DNA from: Trematomus loennbergii
Taxonomy: Eukaryota > Chordata > Actinopteri > Perciformes > Nototheniidae
Length of the DNA stretch: 64,000 bases
Assembly (NCBI GenBank): GCA_012861695.1
Contig: JAAOOA010000090.1
Span: 319,501 to 383,500 of the forward strand
Direction: 5' to 3'
Shown here: positions 36,301 to 47,011 of the stretch, piece by piece
How positions within the stretch are numbered: the stretch's first letter is position 1
Layout: every line of letters starts with the position of its first letter
The notes under the pieces: model-generated
Databases searched by the model: none
What the model saw: only the letters and a program-made list of their open reading frames with translations
Told to the model about the DNA's origin: nothing
Made by a program: the position numbers and the translations under genes

Positions 36301-39300
36301 CTTAAAATAAATTCCCCTGGCTCTGGGTGGTTGACTTTTTGTGTTAAAAAATTATAATAATTGTAAAGCAATGATCAGTACAACACAAACCATCTGTATC
36401 GAGCATTTCAGCAATGGTTTTGGGGATATTGGATATATTTTGACTTGAGTAAACAAGCCATGTAATGCTTATATATTGCTAATGGACTGCAGTGTAAAGC
36501 CTGATGGATATTCACACTTAGACGAGCTTATTCTCCAAATGCCACCAAGCCGAGCAAATAGTAGATTATGCAAGTTTGATCCACTGAAGCTTAACTGATG
36601 TAGAAGTGGTTTTAGACAATTAAGCACTTTTGGCCAAAGAAAGGAGAGTGACACTCCATTTTCACATGTGATCTGAATGATGACATCACTTCTGCCTGCC
36701 TGTGTGAAGTGTCCGGTATTAAGGAGGCCATGTTGGTGCTTCTCAGGTCGAGGGAAACGATGTGGGAGACCAGGAAATGTTTGCTAGGATCACAATGTGA
36801 GAGTTGACGTCTTGTTGTTACTGACCTTTGCTCTCTGGTTCTGGAACCAGACTGGACCACGCGGACAGTGAGTCCTGTCTCTGCAGCCAGGGTCTCTCTC
36901 ACCTGAAAGCCAGCACAGACACACTCATCAGCTTCGTATTCACACTGACAGCATTACTAGTGTACGGCATATGTCCTAAATGTCTGAAAGGCCTTCATTT
37001 GATAGAAAGAGGACATATTATGCCCACTTTCAGGTGTATATCAGTATGTAGTGTCTCTACTTTAAAGAGTCCTCTCCTGCTGATGTTCAGGTGTATATCA
37101 GTATGTAGTGTCTCTACTTTAAAGAGTCCTCTCCTGCTGATGTTCAGGTGTATATCAGTATGTAGTGTCTCTACTTTAAAGAGTCCTCTCCTGCTGATGT
37201 TCAGGTGTATATCAGTATGTAGTGTCTCTACTTTAAAGAGTCCTCTCCTGCTGATGTTCAGGTGTATATCAGTATGTAATGTCTCTACTTTAAAGAGTCC
37301 TCTCCTGCTGATGTTCAGGTGTATATCAGTATGTAGTGTCTCTACTTTAAAGAGTCCTCTCCTGCTGATGTTCAGGTGTATATCAGTATGTAATGTCTCT
37401 ACTTTAAAGAGTCCTCTCCTGCTGATGTTCAGGTGTATATCAGTATGTAGTGTCTCTACTTTAAAGAGTCCTCTCCTGCTGATGTTCAGGTGTATATCAG
37501 TATGTAATGTCTCTACTTTAAAGAGTCCTCTCCTGCTGATGTTCAGGTGTATATCAGTATGTAGTGTCTCTACTTTAAAGAGTCCTCTCCTGCTGATGTT
37601 CAGGTGTATATCAGTATGTAATGTCTCTACTTTAAAGAGTCCTCTCCTGCTGATGTTCAGGTGTATATCAGTATGTAGTGTCTCTACTTTAAAGAGTCCT
37701 CTCCTGCTGATGTTCAGGTGTATATCAGTATGTAGTGTATCTACTTTAAAGAGTCCTCTCCTGCTGATGTTCAGGTGTATATCAGTATGTAGTGTCTCTA
37801 CTTTAAAGAGTCCTCTCCTGCTGATGTTCAGGTTCATATCAGTATGTAGTGTCTCTACTTTAAAGAGTCCTCTCCTGCTGATGTTCAGGTTCATATCAGT
37901 ATGTAGTGTCTCTACTTTAATTTGAGCCTTTACAGACCATTTACATGCACTAAAACCAATATAACACACTACAGGAATGGGAAATCGCCCCCAAAAAACA
38001 TAAAAGGGTCCCTTTTTTTCTGCTTAAATGTAGAAAAGTTATTGATTAAGGGGAATAAGTAATCATTCATTCATTAAAATAGCATTTGTTTTGTCAGAAA
38101 TGACCCAGATATGATGGGTTATAGTACGGCTTGTTATGCCCGCCACAGTAATGATTTGTCAAGATTACATAATGACACTCCTTTCCTTTATAGTTCTATT
38201 TAATGTATGAAAAAACACCTAGTTTATAGCTTAAGAATGCTGTTCTTTATCTCAGTCAAATATCTCACTGTGCTCTGTGTGCTCACCTTCCTGCAGGGTT
38301 TGGAGGACACATCGAAGGAGGCTTTGAACGCTCTCCTCTGCACGGTGTTGAGGACGGTGCGCGGACGTTTGGGCCGACGAGGGTCTTTGTCATCTCTGCG
38401 TTTCCCTGCTGAACGACACTCTGAGGGTACATTCAGATCCTCATCCTCACTCTTATCTGTCACAAAGATGAGATAAGAAGTACGTTATTGATCATTGAGC
38501 ATAAAAAGACGAGGCATTGAACAATAACAATTAAAAGACTAGAAATAAACAAGAAAGTAGAAAATATACATGTGAGTTACAAATGTACGGTAACAAAATG
38601 TAAAGCAAGTTATTATTATACATAAGTATGTGAGGCCTGGAATAATACATATTAATTGAATATAAATGTAAAAAAATATAAAAGAAAGACAAGAAAATAC
38701 ACAATCACATCTGGTTTCTGCAGATTGTACCTGACTGCAGTTCTGTGTCTCACTAACTAATTCATATGATGTTGGTGTTGCATTGGTTTGTAACCGCCTA
38801 CGATGTTTCCCCATATGCAGAGATGTCAAAAGTAAACACATCCTTTACTCAAGTAGAAGTACAGATACTCGTGTTTTAAAATGTAACAAGTAGAAAGTAC
38901 AGGTATTTGTGTTCAAAATGTAAGAAGTAGAAAGTACAGGTATTTGTGTTCAACATGTAAGAAGTAGAAAGTACAGGTATTTGTGTTCAACATGTAAGAA
39001 GTAGAAAGTACAGGTATTTGTGTTCAAAATGTAAGAAGTAGAAAGTACAGGTATTTGTGTTCAAAATGTAAGAAGTAGAAAGTACAGGTATTTGGGTTCA
39101 AAATATAAGAAGTAGAAAGTACAGGTATTTGGGTTCAAAATGTAAGAAGTAGAAAGTACAGGTATTTGTTCAAAATGTAAGAAGTAGAAAGTACAGGTAT
39201 TTGTGTTCAAAATGTAAGAAGTAGAAAGTACAGGTATTTGTGTTCAACATGTAAGAAGTAGAAAGTACAGGTATTTGTGTTCAACATGTAAGAAGTAGAA

Positions 39301-40051
39301 AGTACAGGTATTTGTGTTCAAAATGTAAGAAGTAGAAAGTACAGGTATTTGTGTTCAACATGTAAGAAGTAGAAAGTACAGGTATTTGTGTTCAAAATGT
39401 AAGAAGTAGAAAGTACAGGTATTTGTGTTCAAAATGTAAGAAGTAGAAAGTACAGGTATTTGTGTTCAAAATGTAAGAAGTAGAAAGTACAGGTATTTGT
39501 GTTCAAAATGTAAGAAGTAGAAAGTACAGGTATTTGTGTTCAAAATGTAAGAAGTAGAAAGTACAGGTATTTGTGTTCAAATGTAAGAAGTAGAAAGTAC
39601 AGGTATTTGTGTTCAACATGTAAGAAGTAGAAAGTACAGGTATTTGTGTTCAACATGTAAGAAGTAGAAAGTACAGGTATTTGGGTTCAAAATGTAAGAA
39701 GTCAAAGTAAAAGGTCGTCAGAAAAATAAGTAGTGGAGTAAAGTACTGATACCAGAAAAATGTACTTAAGTACAGTAACGAAGTATTTGTACTCCACTAC
39801 TTCCCACCTCTACCCATATGTTACCTGAGTCCGAGGTGTGTGGACTGACTGTAATGAGACGCTCTCTCTCGTAGTCGTCTTTGCACAGCAGCTGATTGTC
39901 TCTCAGGACAAACTCGTCTCCTTTGCTCAGCTGACGCTCACAGACGCAGCAGCAGAAGCAGCTGAGGTGGAAAACGCTGTCCAGAGCTCGCATCACGAAC
40001 GCTGAGGGAGAAATGCTCTCCAGACAACCGCTGCACTTACTGGAAAACAAC
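33167..40051 (-). CDS. lmx1b: lmx1b, LIM-homeodomain transcription factor (5' exons off window; frame breaks)
   Basis: LIM-homeodomain activator binding AT-rich sites. LMX1B specifies dorsal limb, podocytes, midbrain-hindbrain and serotonergic neurons. Exons seen: 39825-40051 (LIM2), 38287-38456 (linker and homeodomain start), 36826-36902 (homeodomain end), 35724-35789, 33719-33868 and 33167-33381. Motifs are [20 protein letters not shown] in LIM2, [20 protein letters not shown] opening the homeodomain, [17 protein letters not shown] before helix 3, and C-terminal [29 protein letters not shown] and [16 protein letters not shown]. The last two favour lmx1b over lmx1a. One base is missing in each of the third and fourth of these exons, so the text as given stops at the start of exon 35724-35789. 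LIM1 and the N-terminus are absent; a very long intron at this place is known in human LMX1B. Which teleost copy (a or b) is open. Confidence 0.92.
33719..33868 (-). CDS. lmx1b: lmx1b exon, C-terminal activation region
   Basis: The acceptor is GTTACAG|ATGGG and the donor CTACG|GTAATG. It encodes [40 protein letters not shown] and [10 protein letters not shown]. The frame is intact. Confidence 0.9.
33909..34378. mobile_element. MITE in lmx1b intron
   Basis: AAAACTCAAAATCTTGCCAT at the left and TTTTGGAGCAGCATTTTTTC at the right belong to a recurring fish repeat rich in TTATTTCAAG and ATCTTGTT words. A fragment related to its left end occurs near 26,925-26,985 reversed. Confidence 0.5.
34505..35020 (+). 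mobile_element. Family A element with about 7 units (3' part missing)
   Basis: The array at 34,712-34,945 uses variants CAGATCGTGTTCTTGAGTAA and TTGAGTTAAAG. The body then stops after GTATTAGCGACG. It lies in lmx1b intron 35,790-36,825's neighbour (33,869-35,723). Confidence 0.8.
35686..35710. repeat. (CA)n microsatellite, 14 bases from lmx1b exon
   Basis: About 12 CA units directly downstream of the exon donor at 35,723 on the transcript strand. Confidence 0.85.
35724..35789 (-). CDS. lmx1b: lmx1b exon, Gln-rich segment after homeodomain, with 1-base deletion
   Basis: The acceptor is TTCACAG|ATGAAG and the donor CCAAG|GTAAGG. Expected MKKLA then an Arg codon then [16 protein letters not shown]. 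The sequence TTAGCCGCAGA is one base short (GCC.GC AGA). Length is 66 where 67 fits both splice phases. Confidence 0.87.
36826..36902 (-). CDS. lmx1b: lmx1b exon, homeodomain helix 3, with 1-base deletion
   Basis: The acceptor is GCTTTCAG|GTGAGA and the donor GCAAAG|GTCAGT. It encodes [17 protein letters not shown], after which CAGTCTGG stands where the family needs CAGGTCTGG (Q-V-W). With that one G the rest reads WFQNQRAK. The exon is 77 bases where 78 are expected. As given, the frame passes to a TGA at the start of the next exon. Confidence 0.9.
37020..37990. mobile_element. MITE-like element with 57-bp array in lmx1b intron
   Basis: GAGGACATATTATGCCCACT precedes and ATTTACATGCACTAAAACCA with GGGAAATCG...AAAAGGGTCCC follows the array. 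Both flanks resemble the two ends of a common fish MITE (ATATTATGCCC / GGGTCCC). Confidence 0.6.
37029..37925. repeat. 57-bp minisatellite, 16 units, partly a 114-bp higher-order repeat
   Basis: The unit starts TGTTCAGGTGTATATCAGTA and continues through TCTCTACTTTAAAGAGTCCT CTCCTGCTGA. A GTAGTG/GTAATG difference alternates strictly over units 4-12, which marks duplication of pairs. The last two units carry TTCATATC. The 57-bp length keeps false frames open on both strands (365 and 324 codons). Confidence 0.94.
38287..38456 (-). CDS. lmx1b: lmx1b exon, acidic linker and first part of homeodomain
   Basis: The acceptor is TGTGACAG|ATAAG and the donor AGGAAG|GTGAGC. It encodes [40 protein letters not shown] and [17 protein letters not shown]. 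Homeodomain helices 1 and 2 are intact. Confidence 0.93.
38820..39813 (+). mobile_element. Family D element, long copy
   Basis: GTCAAAAGTAAACACATCCT at the left, the 37-bp array, then GTACTGATACCAGAAAAATG and GTACTCCACTACTTCCCACC at the right. It ends 11 bases from the lmx1b LIM2 exon donor. Confidence 0.75.
38872..39705 (+). repeat. 37-bp minisatellite in family D (about 22 units)
   Basis: The unit is GTAAGAAGTAGAAAGTACAG then GTATTTGTGTTCAAAAT, with AAAAT/ACAT and GTGTT/GGGTT variants. Each unit starts GTAAGAAGT, a donor-like string, but only on the strand opposite to lmx1b. Confidence 0.93.
39825..40051 (-). CDS. lmx1b: lmx1b exon, LIM domain 2
   Basis: The acceptor is GTCCTCAG|GTTG and the donor GACTCAG|GTAACA. 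It encodes [60 protein letters not shown] and [15 protein letters not shown]. All eight LIM2 zinc ligands appear present. The frame is intact over 227 bases. Confidence 0.92.
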
Positions 40052-40084
40052 CTGAGGACACACAGGGGAGAGAGGAGGGGGAAC

Positions 40085-40150
40085 AATCAGAATCAGAAGT
40101 CCTTTATATGTCCCACAGCGGGGACTGTTTACAGTGTTACAGCAAACGTT
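40085..40150 (-). mobile_element. LINE-tail-like fragment
   Basis: CAGAATCAGAAGTCCTTTAT and GTCCCACAGCGGGGACTGTT resemble the reverse of the tail at 245-345. Confidence 0.35.
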
Positions 40151-40161
40151 GAATTAAGTTG

Positions 40162-40632
40162 TAAAGGTCCCCTATTATACTGTTTTTCATCAATATATAA
40201 TAGGTCTCAGATATTTACAAAACATGTCTCTGAAGTGTTTGGCTCCAAACACCAAACAGATCATTGCAGCATCCCATAATCCCCTCTGTTTCAGCCCTGT
40301 TTCAAAGTGCTGATTCTGTGTCTGTTACTTTAGATGAAAATAAGGAGCCCCTCCCCACGCCCCTCTGAGAGAGATTTGGTTACAAAGAACACAATGGGCT
40401 CTAGGAGGAGATTCAGGTGATAAGGTGGGGCGGGGGGGTTACCTTGGTTGGTGATTGGCTAATGGTTACACAAGACAAAACATCGTTATGACATCATAAC
40501 GTGGCCAAAATCTGATCAGCTCATTTTCAGACAGGTTTTTATAAAAATGGATCAGGACAAAAGAGAGAATCTTTTTGTTGATGTAGAAGAGACATGAAGA
40601 AGTGGATTTTGCATAATAGGTGACCTTTAAGA
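40162..40632 (-). mobile_element. Family B MITE, copy 3 (reversed, one internal unit)
   Basis: AAAGGTCCCCTATTATACTG opens and GCATAATAGGTGACCTTTAA closes it. The body matches the other two copies, but only one GTTGATGTAGAAGAGACATG unit is present. It is closest to the unexpanded form. Confidence 0.88.
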
Positions 40633-42300
40633 CATTTATATCGTCATCATAGCACCGTACAACTGCAGATAATGTTTTTATTGCACATTGCAGCAACAAG
40701 AGATGTGTGCTGAAAAGTGTTCAAGAACAACATCATATCATTTCAACTGAACGTGATTGAGTGTGTCACTTACAACCCTCTTTGCAGACTTACAGGGACC
40801 TTAATTAAACAGCCCCAACAAATGCAAGTTTGGTCTACGTAACATGCTAAATGCTAACGTGCTCATATTGCATTTTCGGGGGTAAATTCTACATTCACTG
40901 AGGAATGTTACCTACAGAAAGGTGTGTGACAATAATCCCAATGAGACTGGTTATAGTGGGACCGACAGGCTGATGGATGGTTTTATTAAGGCCTGCATTA
41001 ATTACATTCATACATTCTTCATTCATAATAGGCATAGGTTACTGCTGTGTGATTGCAACAGTCTTTTCCCATTAACGGGCCTTCAAACTTCAATACTGGA
41101 GGTATAATTTAACATCCAGGAAGGATTACCCTGAGACATCAGTGGATTGGTACATCTTCATCAGAAATGAAACACTTACAGCGCTGTGTAGGACTTGCAG
41201 GATGTCCTCTGACAGACATTGTATGCATGAATTTGTGTAAATGCTGTGAATCTTTACACATCTCAACCACAAAACAAGACAAGATGCCAGGGAAAGGACG
41301 CTAATTTGTACCCTTTTTTGAGCTGTCTTTGTGTGTGAAAGACCTTTTAAGCGTTGTGATGTGCCTCAAAGATAGACGGCTCCGAACAGCTTCATAAAGA
41401 GGCAACGTGTACTCTTTAAAAAGCAGGTGGATGCTGTGAGACGAGGGAATATTACCAAACTAATATCCGTTCCACTTCCACCATATTCAAGATGCCTCAC
41501 TTATTTCCCCATTTACCAAAGAAGCCATCAAATGAGTCTCAGCTTGGTCATAACAATCTGCTGCATTAAAGCACAATTAGGAGCGCATGGCTATAAGAGC
41601 TTATTAAAATTTCACTGGCTCCACACGTTGAAATCTTGGCAGAGAACAAACCGTCACCACTGCTGTTTTATTCTCTCATTATTCAGTCAGCAGCGCGGTC
41701 ACACTGAGGGTTGAATCTGTGAAAAGCTAAAGGATGGAGGGAGGAAGGAGGTCGCTTTAAGGCAGGTAGCCTCCAGAGGAGGAGGAGGAGGGGTGCAGCT
41801 GTCCAAACACTGAATGGGACGACCCTCCTCCATTCAGCTTTTTCTCCTTGCTGCAACTCCCTCTTTTTCATTTACACAATAACACTATAGGCCAGCATTG
41901 CAGACAGAGACGTTGTTGTACTGTATAGTTGCTGTTGATGACATTTGAGCATCTGCTTGGACCATGTTAGTGTTGAAACTTGCCGCTGCTGTCATTAGTG
42001 TTGCCTGTTCTTCCTCAGATCATAGACTAAGCTAGCGGCATCTTACACGTTGGTTCTGTTGCGCCTTGTCCCATTTTGACAGCTTTTCCCAGCGGAAGAG
42101 TTGGCTTTATTCCTGAAAACCTAGCCTCAGTCCTCCTGGGCGTCACTCCGCCAAAACCAAGTTAAATGTGAGCGATGGGGAAATCAAACAAGGCTCATGC
42201 GGATAATAATCCCTCAAGAAGAAGATCAACGTGATCAGAAATGAAGCATCCATCATCCATCAGCTGTTCTTCTGAAAGCTCTCAATGTCTTTCCTCTGCC
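40633..42300. other. lmx1b large intron: non-repetitive block
   Basis: Few repeats are seen. A stretch near 41,560-41,620 has GCATTAAAGCACAATTAGGA and AGAGCTTATTAAAATTTC, AT-rich homeodomain-type words in otherwise ordinary sequence. This is a candidate conserved non-coding element, untested. Confidence 0.25.
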
Positions 42301-42301
42301 T

Positions 42302-42969
42302 ATAGAGAGGCGAAGTCCCTTCCTTTCCGGGGGACCTCCATGGGACCTTATTTTGGAAAAAGTATGAATTGAAGTCAATGGCGAGAGAAAGATTATCTTT
42401 CGATCCCGTTTGAATTGAGCCACGATTACTCATATGATGTTTGTCAATTTAAAAGATCATTTTACAAGTCAAAAAAATACAAATGTGGTAAAACTGTGAA
42501 GTAACACTTTTTTTGGTGTGAAACCGCTCAATGAACTACATCTCCCGTCTCGCACACACACACCAAGACGGCCGTCACGTTGGCACATTTCACTTCTTTC
42601 TTCAGAACGAGGCGGAAAGTATTAAAAGAGGTGAAAATCACTCCAAGTCTGGGCATGTTGAGAGCTGTACATACACACAAGGGGAGTTAGTCGGTTCCTA
42701 AGAGCCAGCATGCGGGACCGGGACTCTGGGATTTGTAGTCTTTCTAGTTGCGTATTTTTCATAGTCTTATATTTCAACAGTTTTACGACAAACTGTGACT
42801 TTTTTGACATGGAAATGCTTTTAAGATTGACAAACATCATGTGTAATTCGTGGCACAATTCAAACGGGATCTAAAGATAACTTTTCTCTCTCCATTGACT
42901 TCAATACATAATTTTTCCGAAATAAGGTCCCATGGGTCGGAAGTAGATGGGCGGACTTCGCCTCTCTAT
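42302..42969. mobile_element. MITE with TAGAGAGGCGAAGTCC inverted ends
   Basis: Perfect 16-base inverted ends at 42,303 and 42,953. The inversion continues inward (GGACCTTATTTTGG / CGAAATAAGGTCC; TTGAAGTCAATGG / CCATTGACTTCAA; GATCCCGTTTGAATTG / CAATTCAAACGGGATC). The arms are about 140 bases. Confidence 0.85.
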
Positions 42970-43359
42970 GGTTCAAGAAAGGTTAGCGACTCCAGATTGT
43001 AAACACATGTGCTTTGGATACATTTAAAGTGCTTTAGAGACAGGACAGTATCTGTGAAGTGTATTGCAAAGAAACACCTTCAGAATACTAAACAATGTGT
43101 TGAAGTCACCCCAGCACAGCATGAACACAACGACTGAACCACAGTCCTCTTTATCATTCTGTTCTGATATACGGATCAAAAAGCTGGAAAATGAGATTGA
43201 CCTCTCCATAACTCTGAGTTTCTTTTGGCATACCAACGACCACTCACTTGGTCCAATCAAGAAAGCATGGACACCATTGTTATGAGAAGGTGGTGGAGAA
43301 GGATTGGACACATAATGTGAAGAAAATCAGGTTCACAAGAAAGATAAGATAATGTTGTG

Positions 43360-43838
43360 TCTGTATGTATTCTGTCTGTCATTTCCTGTTTTATTTTGTA
43401 TACCTCTTGTCTTTCATTTCAGGCCCTGTTTCTTCCTCCCCCCTGTGTGTTTTTCCCGCCATCATTAGTGTCTGCCTGATTGTTTCCACCTGTTCCCACT
43501 CACCTCATGTTTAAATAGTCCTGTCTCTCCCCTGTCCTGTGTCAGTTCGTCTTGTTTGTTTCCCCGAATGGTCGTGCCAAGCCTCAGCTAAGAAAGGATC
43601 GCTTTCTCTCATGTCAGGTTTTGTTATTTTGTTTATTTTGTTGGCTTGAGTTTTTATTAAGTCTCTCCTTGTTATGCTAGTTTTTTCCTCCTTGTGAGCG
43701 CCTTTTGTTATTTCCACCACCTACTCTGTTAAGAGGGATTATCTGCACTGTGATAATAAATACACTTTTTTATATATTCAAGACTTTGTCTCTGGGTCGT
43801 GGATTTGGGTTCATCAGTTTGTGTCGAGGTCCTGACAG
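43360..43838 (+). mobile_element. Possible solo LTR
   Basis: TGTCTGTATGTATTCTGTCT starts a pyrimidine-rich stretch with GTTTAAATAGTCC, a GTGATAATAAATACAC poly(A)-like signal, and an end in GTCGAGGTCCTGACAG. Promoter-like and AATAAA elements in that order suit an LTR. No internal retroviral genes adjoin it. Confidence 0.35.
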
Positions 43839-43984
43839 ATAAATGAGATGGACCTTTACTAATCCCTGTGGGGAAATTCAGTAGTTTAACAGCAACAGGG
43901 TGAGAATGAAAAAGAGGACATCACAGATTAGAGATGAATACAATTCAAGATAAAATCAAAGATATAAATACAATTATATACAGT

Positions 43985-44370
43985 TAAAGGTGGGGTAGGT
44001 AATTTTGGAGAAACCAGCTCGAGATCGCTAGAATTTGAAAATACACAGCCGGGAAAAATCTGCCACTTCCTACAGAGCCCCTCCTCCAACACACACGAAC
44101 GCGCACATGACCAATGAGGGCACGAGATAAGTTTGTGCACGATGGAAGGCTGACAGGCAGGTAGGCCATCCAGTATTTTAGCCGGGCCGGCTCAGATGAT
44201 TGGTCGTGCTTTTTACAGTACTACGGCTTCCACAGATGATATTTTTTATGGATTTTTTGTCAAAGCACTTCAGATATTCATTGCTATCGGGATGTTAGAG
44301 CATTCCATGGAATATAACAAAAAGTGTATCTCGAGCCGGTTTCTCAAACTTACCTACCCCACCTTTAAGT
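43985..44370 (-). mobile_element. Family C MITE, copy 3 (reversed)
   Basis: AAAGGTGGGGTAGGTAATTT ... AACTTACCTACCCCACCTTT with family C landmarks; several 1-base losses relative to copy 2. Confidence 0.88.
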
Positions 44371-45240
44371 AACTTTAAAATAAGAAATTAATTAAGATGA
44401 ACTTATATACATATTTGGGTCACAAGAAGTGAACTGCATTGGGCACCAGAAGGCAGGTGTAAGAGGTGAAGACTCAAGGACACCTGGCCCTGAGGCAGAC
44501 CTGAAGGAAGAGGGCCATACAAAGGTCCTCTCTAAACATAAAGGAGTGGAGGTCCTTTGTTGCTGTCCTGCATGCCAGTAGACTTTAAGTGCATTTACAA
44601 AGGAGCATCTTGACACTTAAAGTGCACATTTGAGTGTTTTCAGTGCAGAGTTGTGCAGCCTTTAATGTGAGGGAAGGTTTGTTCCAGCAGAGGATTCTTA
44701 GAGAGTCCTTCGCACTTCATTTCACGAGGACCTGGACCACCATGCTATAGAGGAGGCCCCCTTTTTGGAGGAGCCTCCTTGACCCCCTGGCCCTGTGCCC
44801 TATGATTTCACTCTGCTCCAGAGGCTTAACACGCATAAAGAGGTGCAGGATTAAGGAGGATAAGAGGAGTGGAGAAAGGATGAAGCAGTAAAAACAGACT
44901 GTGTGTGTTCCTTCACTGTTCCCTTGTTTGCTCCCCCTCCTCAGGGAGCGGGGTGACCTAAAGGAGGAGGCTGGTGGGTGGCGGGAGGCTTCGGGTGGCA
45001 GCTTGTTGGAGTTTTAATTAGTAGGCGGTATCAAAAGATGATTGTGAATGAGGCAGGGGGAAATAAAAGCAGGATTCAAAGAGTGGGGATGTGATGTTTG
45101 AACAGCCAAAGCTCAAGAAGTCAGTGTGAGGCCTCGGGATTCTCTGGAGACTCACATCAACATGTTTGTTAGCAGGGGAATGGTCTCAGAAATCAATGAG
45201 ACGCACTCTTTCATTCACCTTCTGGAGGGTCACTATACAC
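44371..45240. other. lmx1b large intron: unique-looking block
   Basis: No repeat or gene is recognised. The 44,930-45,230 part is GC-richer with GTTTTAATTAGTAGGCGGTA. It is an untested regulatory candidate. Confidence 0.25.
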
Positions 45241-45990
45241 TCAGGCAGAGGGAGAAGTACTCAGATCCTGTACTCGAGTAAAAGTAGAAGTACTCAGATT
45301 TGTTCTTGAGTAAAAGTAGAAGTACTCAGATCTTGTACTTGAGTAAAAGTAGAAGTACTCAGATCCTGTACTCAAGTAAAAGTAGAAGTACTCAGATCCT
45401 GTACTTGAGTAAAAGTAGAAGTACTCAGATCTTGTACTCAAGTAAAAGTAGAAGTACTCAGATCCTGTACTCAAGTAAAAGTAGAAGTACTCAGATCTGT
45501 ACTTGAGTAAAAGTAGAAGTACTCAGATCTTGTACTTGAGTAAAAGTAGAAGTACTCAGATCCTGTACTTGAGTAAAGTAGAAGTATTCAGATCTTGTAC
45601 TTGAGTAAAAGTAGAAGTACTCAGATCATGTACTTGAGTAAAAGTAGAAGTACTCAGATCTTGTATTTGAGTAAAAGTAGAAGTACTCAGATCTTGCCCT
45701 TGAGTAAAAGTAGAAGTACTCAGATCTTGTACTTGAGTAAAAGTAGAAGAACCAGAGTGTAGGAATACTCTGTTACAGTAAAAGTCCTGCATTCAAAAAT
45801 GTTCCTCAAGTAAAAGTAGAAAAGTATTATCATCAAAATATAGTAAAGTAGCAACAGTAAAAGTAGTCATTGTGCAGATTGGTCCATTTCAGAATAATAT
45901 ATGATATGTTTTATAATGATTGATCATGAAAGTGTTCTCAAAGCTGGTAAAGGTGCAGCTAGTTTGAATGACTTTGTATACTGCAGGGTA
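45240..45990 (+). mobile_element. Family A element with about 15 units (truncated body)
   Basis: The array at 45,252-45,750 has many CTTGAGTAA/CTCAAGTAA and GATCTTG/GATCCTG variants. The family A body then runs to TATACTGCAGGGTA and breaks. Confidence 0.85.
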
Positions 45991-46065
45991 TAACACACTA
46001 CAGTAGAGTAATAACCTAAAAAGCACAATAGGGCCCCTTTACAAACCACTTTATACACTGGAAAA

Positions 46066-46245
46066 ACTGAAGCATTGACTTTAATTAAATGTATTAATTC
46101 AACAGATTTTACATAACTGTATTAGGTTAGTTGAAAGCAATAATCTTGCATTTAAATAGGTTCAACTTAATAGTATTGCTTTCAACTAACCTAAATAAGG
46201 GACGTGAAATGTGTTGACATAATACATTTAATTAAAGTGTACTGC
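46066..46245. mobile_element. Short palindromic MITE, copy 2
   Basis: TTGACTTTAATTAAATGTAT ... ATAATACATTTAATTAAAGT inverted arms, as at 17,600-17,793. Confidence 0.6.
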
Positions 46246-46789
46246 TGTCATATAGCCAGTTGTTGACCACCATCTACCTGTGGCTAAGACACTGACTAAG
46301 GACTACCTCATACAACAACACTTTAAAACATGCAAAAAACGCGTTGATAGCGACATGTTAGGAAGATTCATGACTTTCATTAAGACACAAATCCATAGCT
46401 AAGGATTAGAATACACACTATATAACCCTGTGAGGTAATCCTCCCATCCATCAGACCAGTAACACGACATTAAACCCAACTGTAGAGGCTAATTCGGACT
46501 GATGGGGACAAAGGAGAGTCTGTACATTAGTGCTCAGGGACGGTGGGAAAAATGCATTGTGGGAGAGGGCTGGTTGCCATGAGAGCTGTTGGCAGGTTAT
46601 GTGTTATTACATTTTGGCTGTGATGGAGTGGCGGTGGACACCCAGAGGTTAACCCTCACTCTCTTCTCCTCAGGATTGTGTGTGTGTTTTACATTCCCAT
46701 GCGTGTAATATGTGTGTGTGTATACAGAACATGTGTGTATTCGGAGAGATGTGCATGTTCCATGTGTACACAGAGGTGGAGGTGATTGT

Positions 46790-47011
46790 CTTTCCACCAT
46801 TACAGAAGAGCTGGATGCTGTTGAAGAGAACAGCGAGGGAGCTGAAGCTGGAATTGTCTTCTCTTGGCAACAAAGCAGAACCAAATCTGATGCCAACTCC
46901 CACACAGAGACGGAGGAAGACACAGTGAACGGCCAAGAGGTCCTCAGGAGATCCTCAGGTCCATTTGGTGACAGGGAAAGATGCAAATTGGATGACACTG
47001 ACATGCAGTGA
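46790..47011 (+). CDS. Candidate acidic coding exon (unassigned)
   Basis: A plus-strand frame encodes TITEELDAVEENSEGAEAGI, VFSWQQSRTKSDANSHTETE and EDTVNGQEVLRRSSGPFGDR before ending KLDDTDMQ and TGA at 47,009-47,011. Its acidic, balanced composition is unlike the repeat-derived frames around it. An acceptor could be TTTCCACCATTACAG|AAG near 46,805. There is no family match and no partner exon. It could be the last exon of an unrelated gene nested in the intron, a pseudogene fragment, or chance. Confidence 0.2.
   Translation, partial: LSTITEELDAVEENSEGAEAGIVFSWQQSRTKSDANSHTETEEDTVNGQEVLRRSSGPFGDRERCKLDDTDMQ

Noticed and set aside
36828..37969. 365- and 324-codon open frames on opposite strands
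   Set aside because: The period is 57 (a multiple of 3) with no stop in the unit, so both strands stay open. The forward frame merely begins in the antisense of the lmx1b exon.
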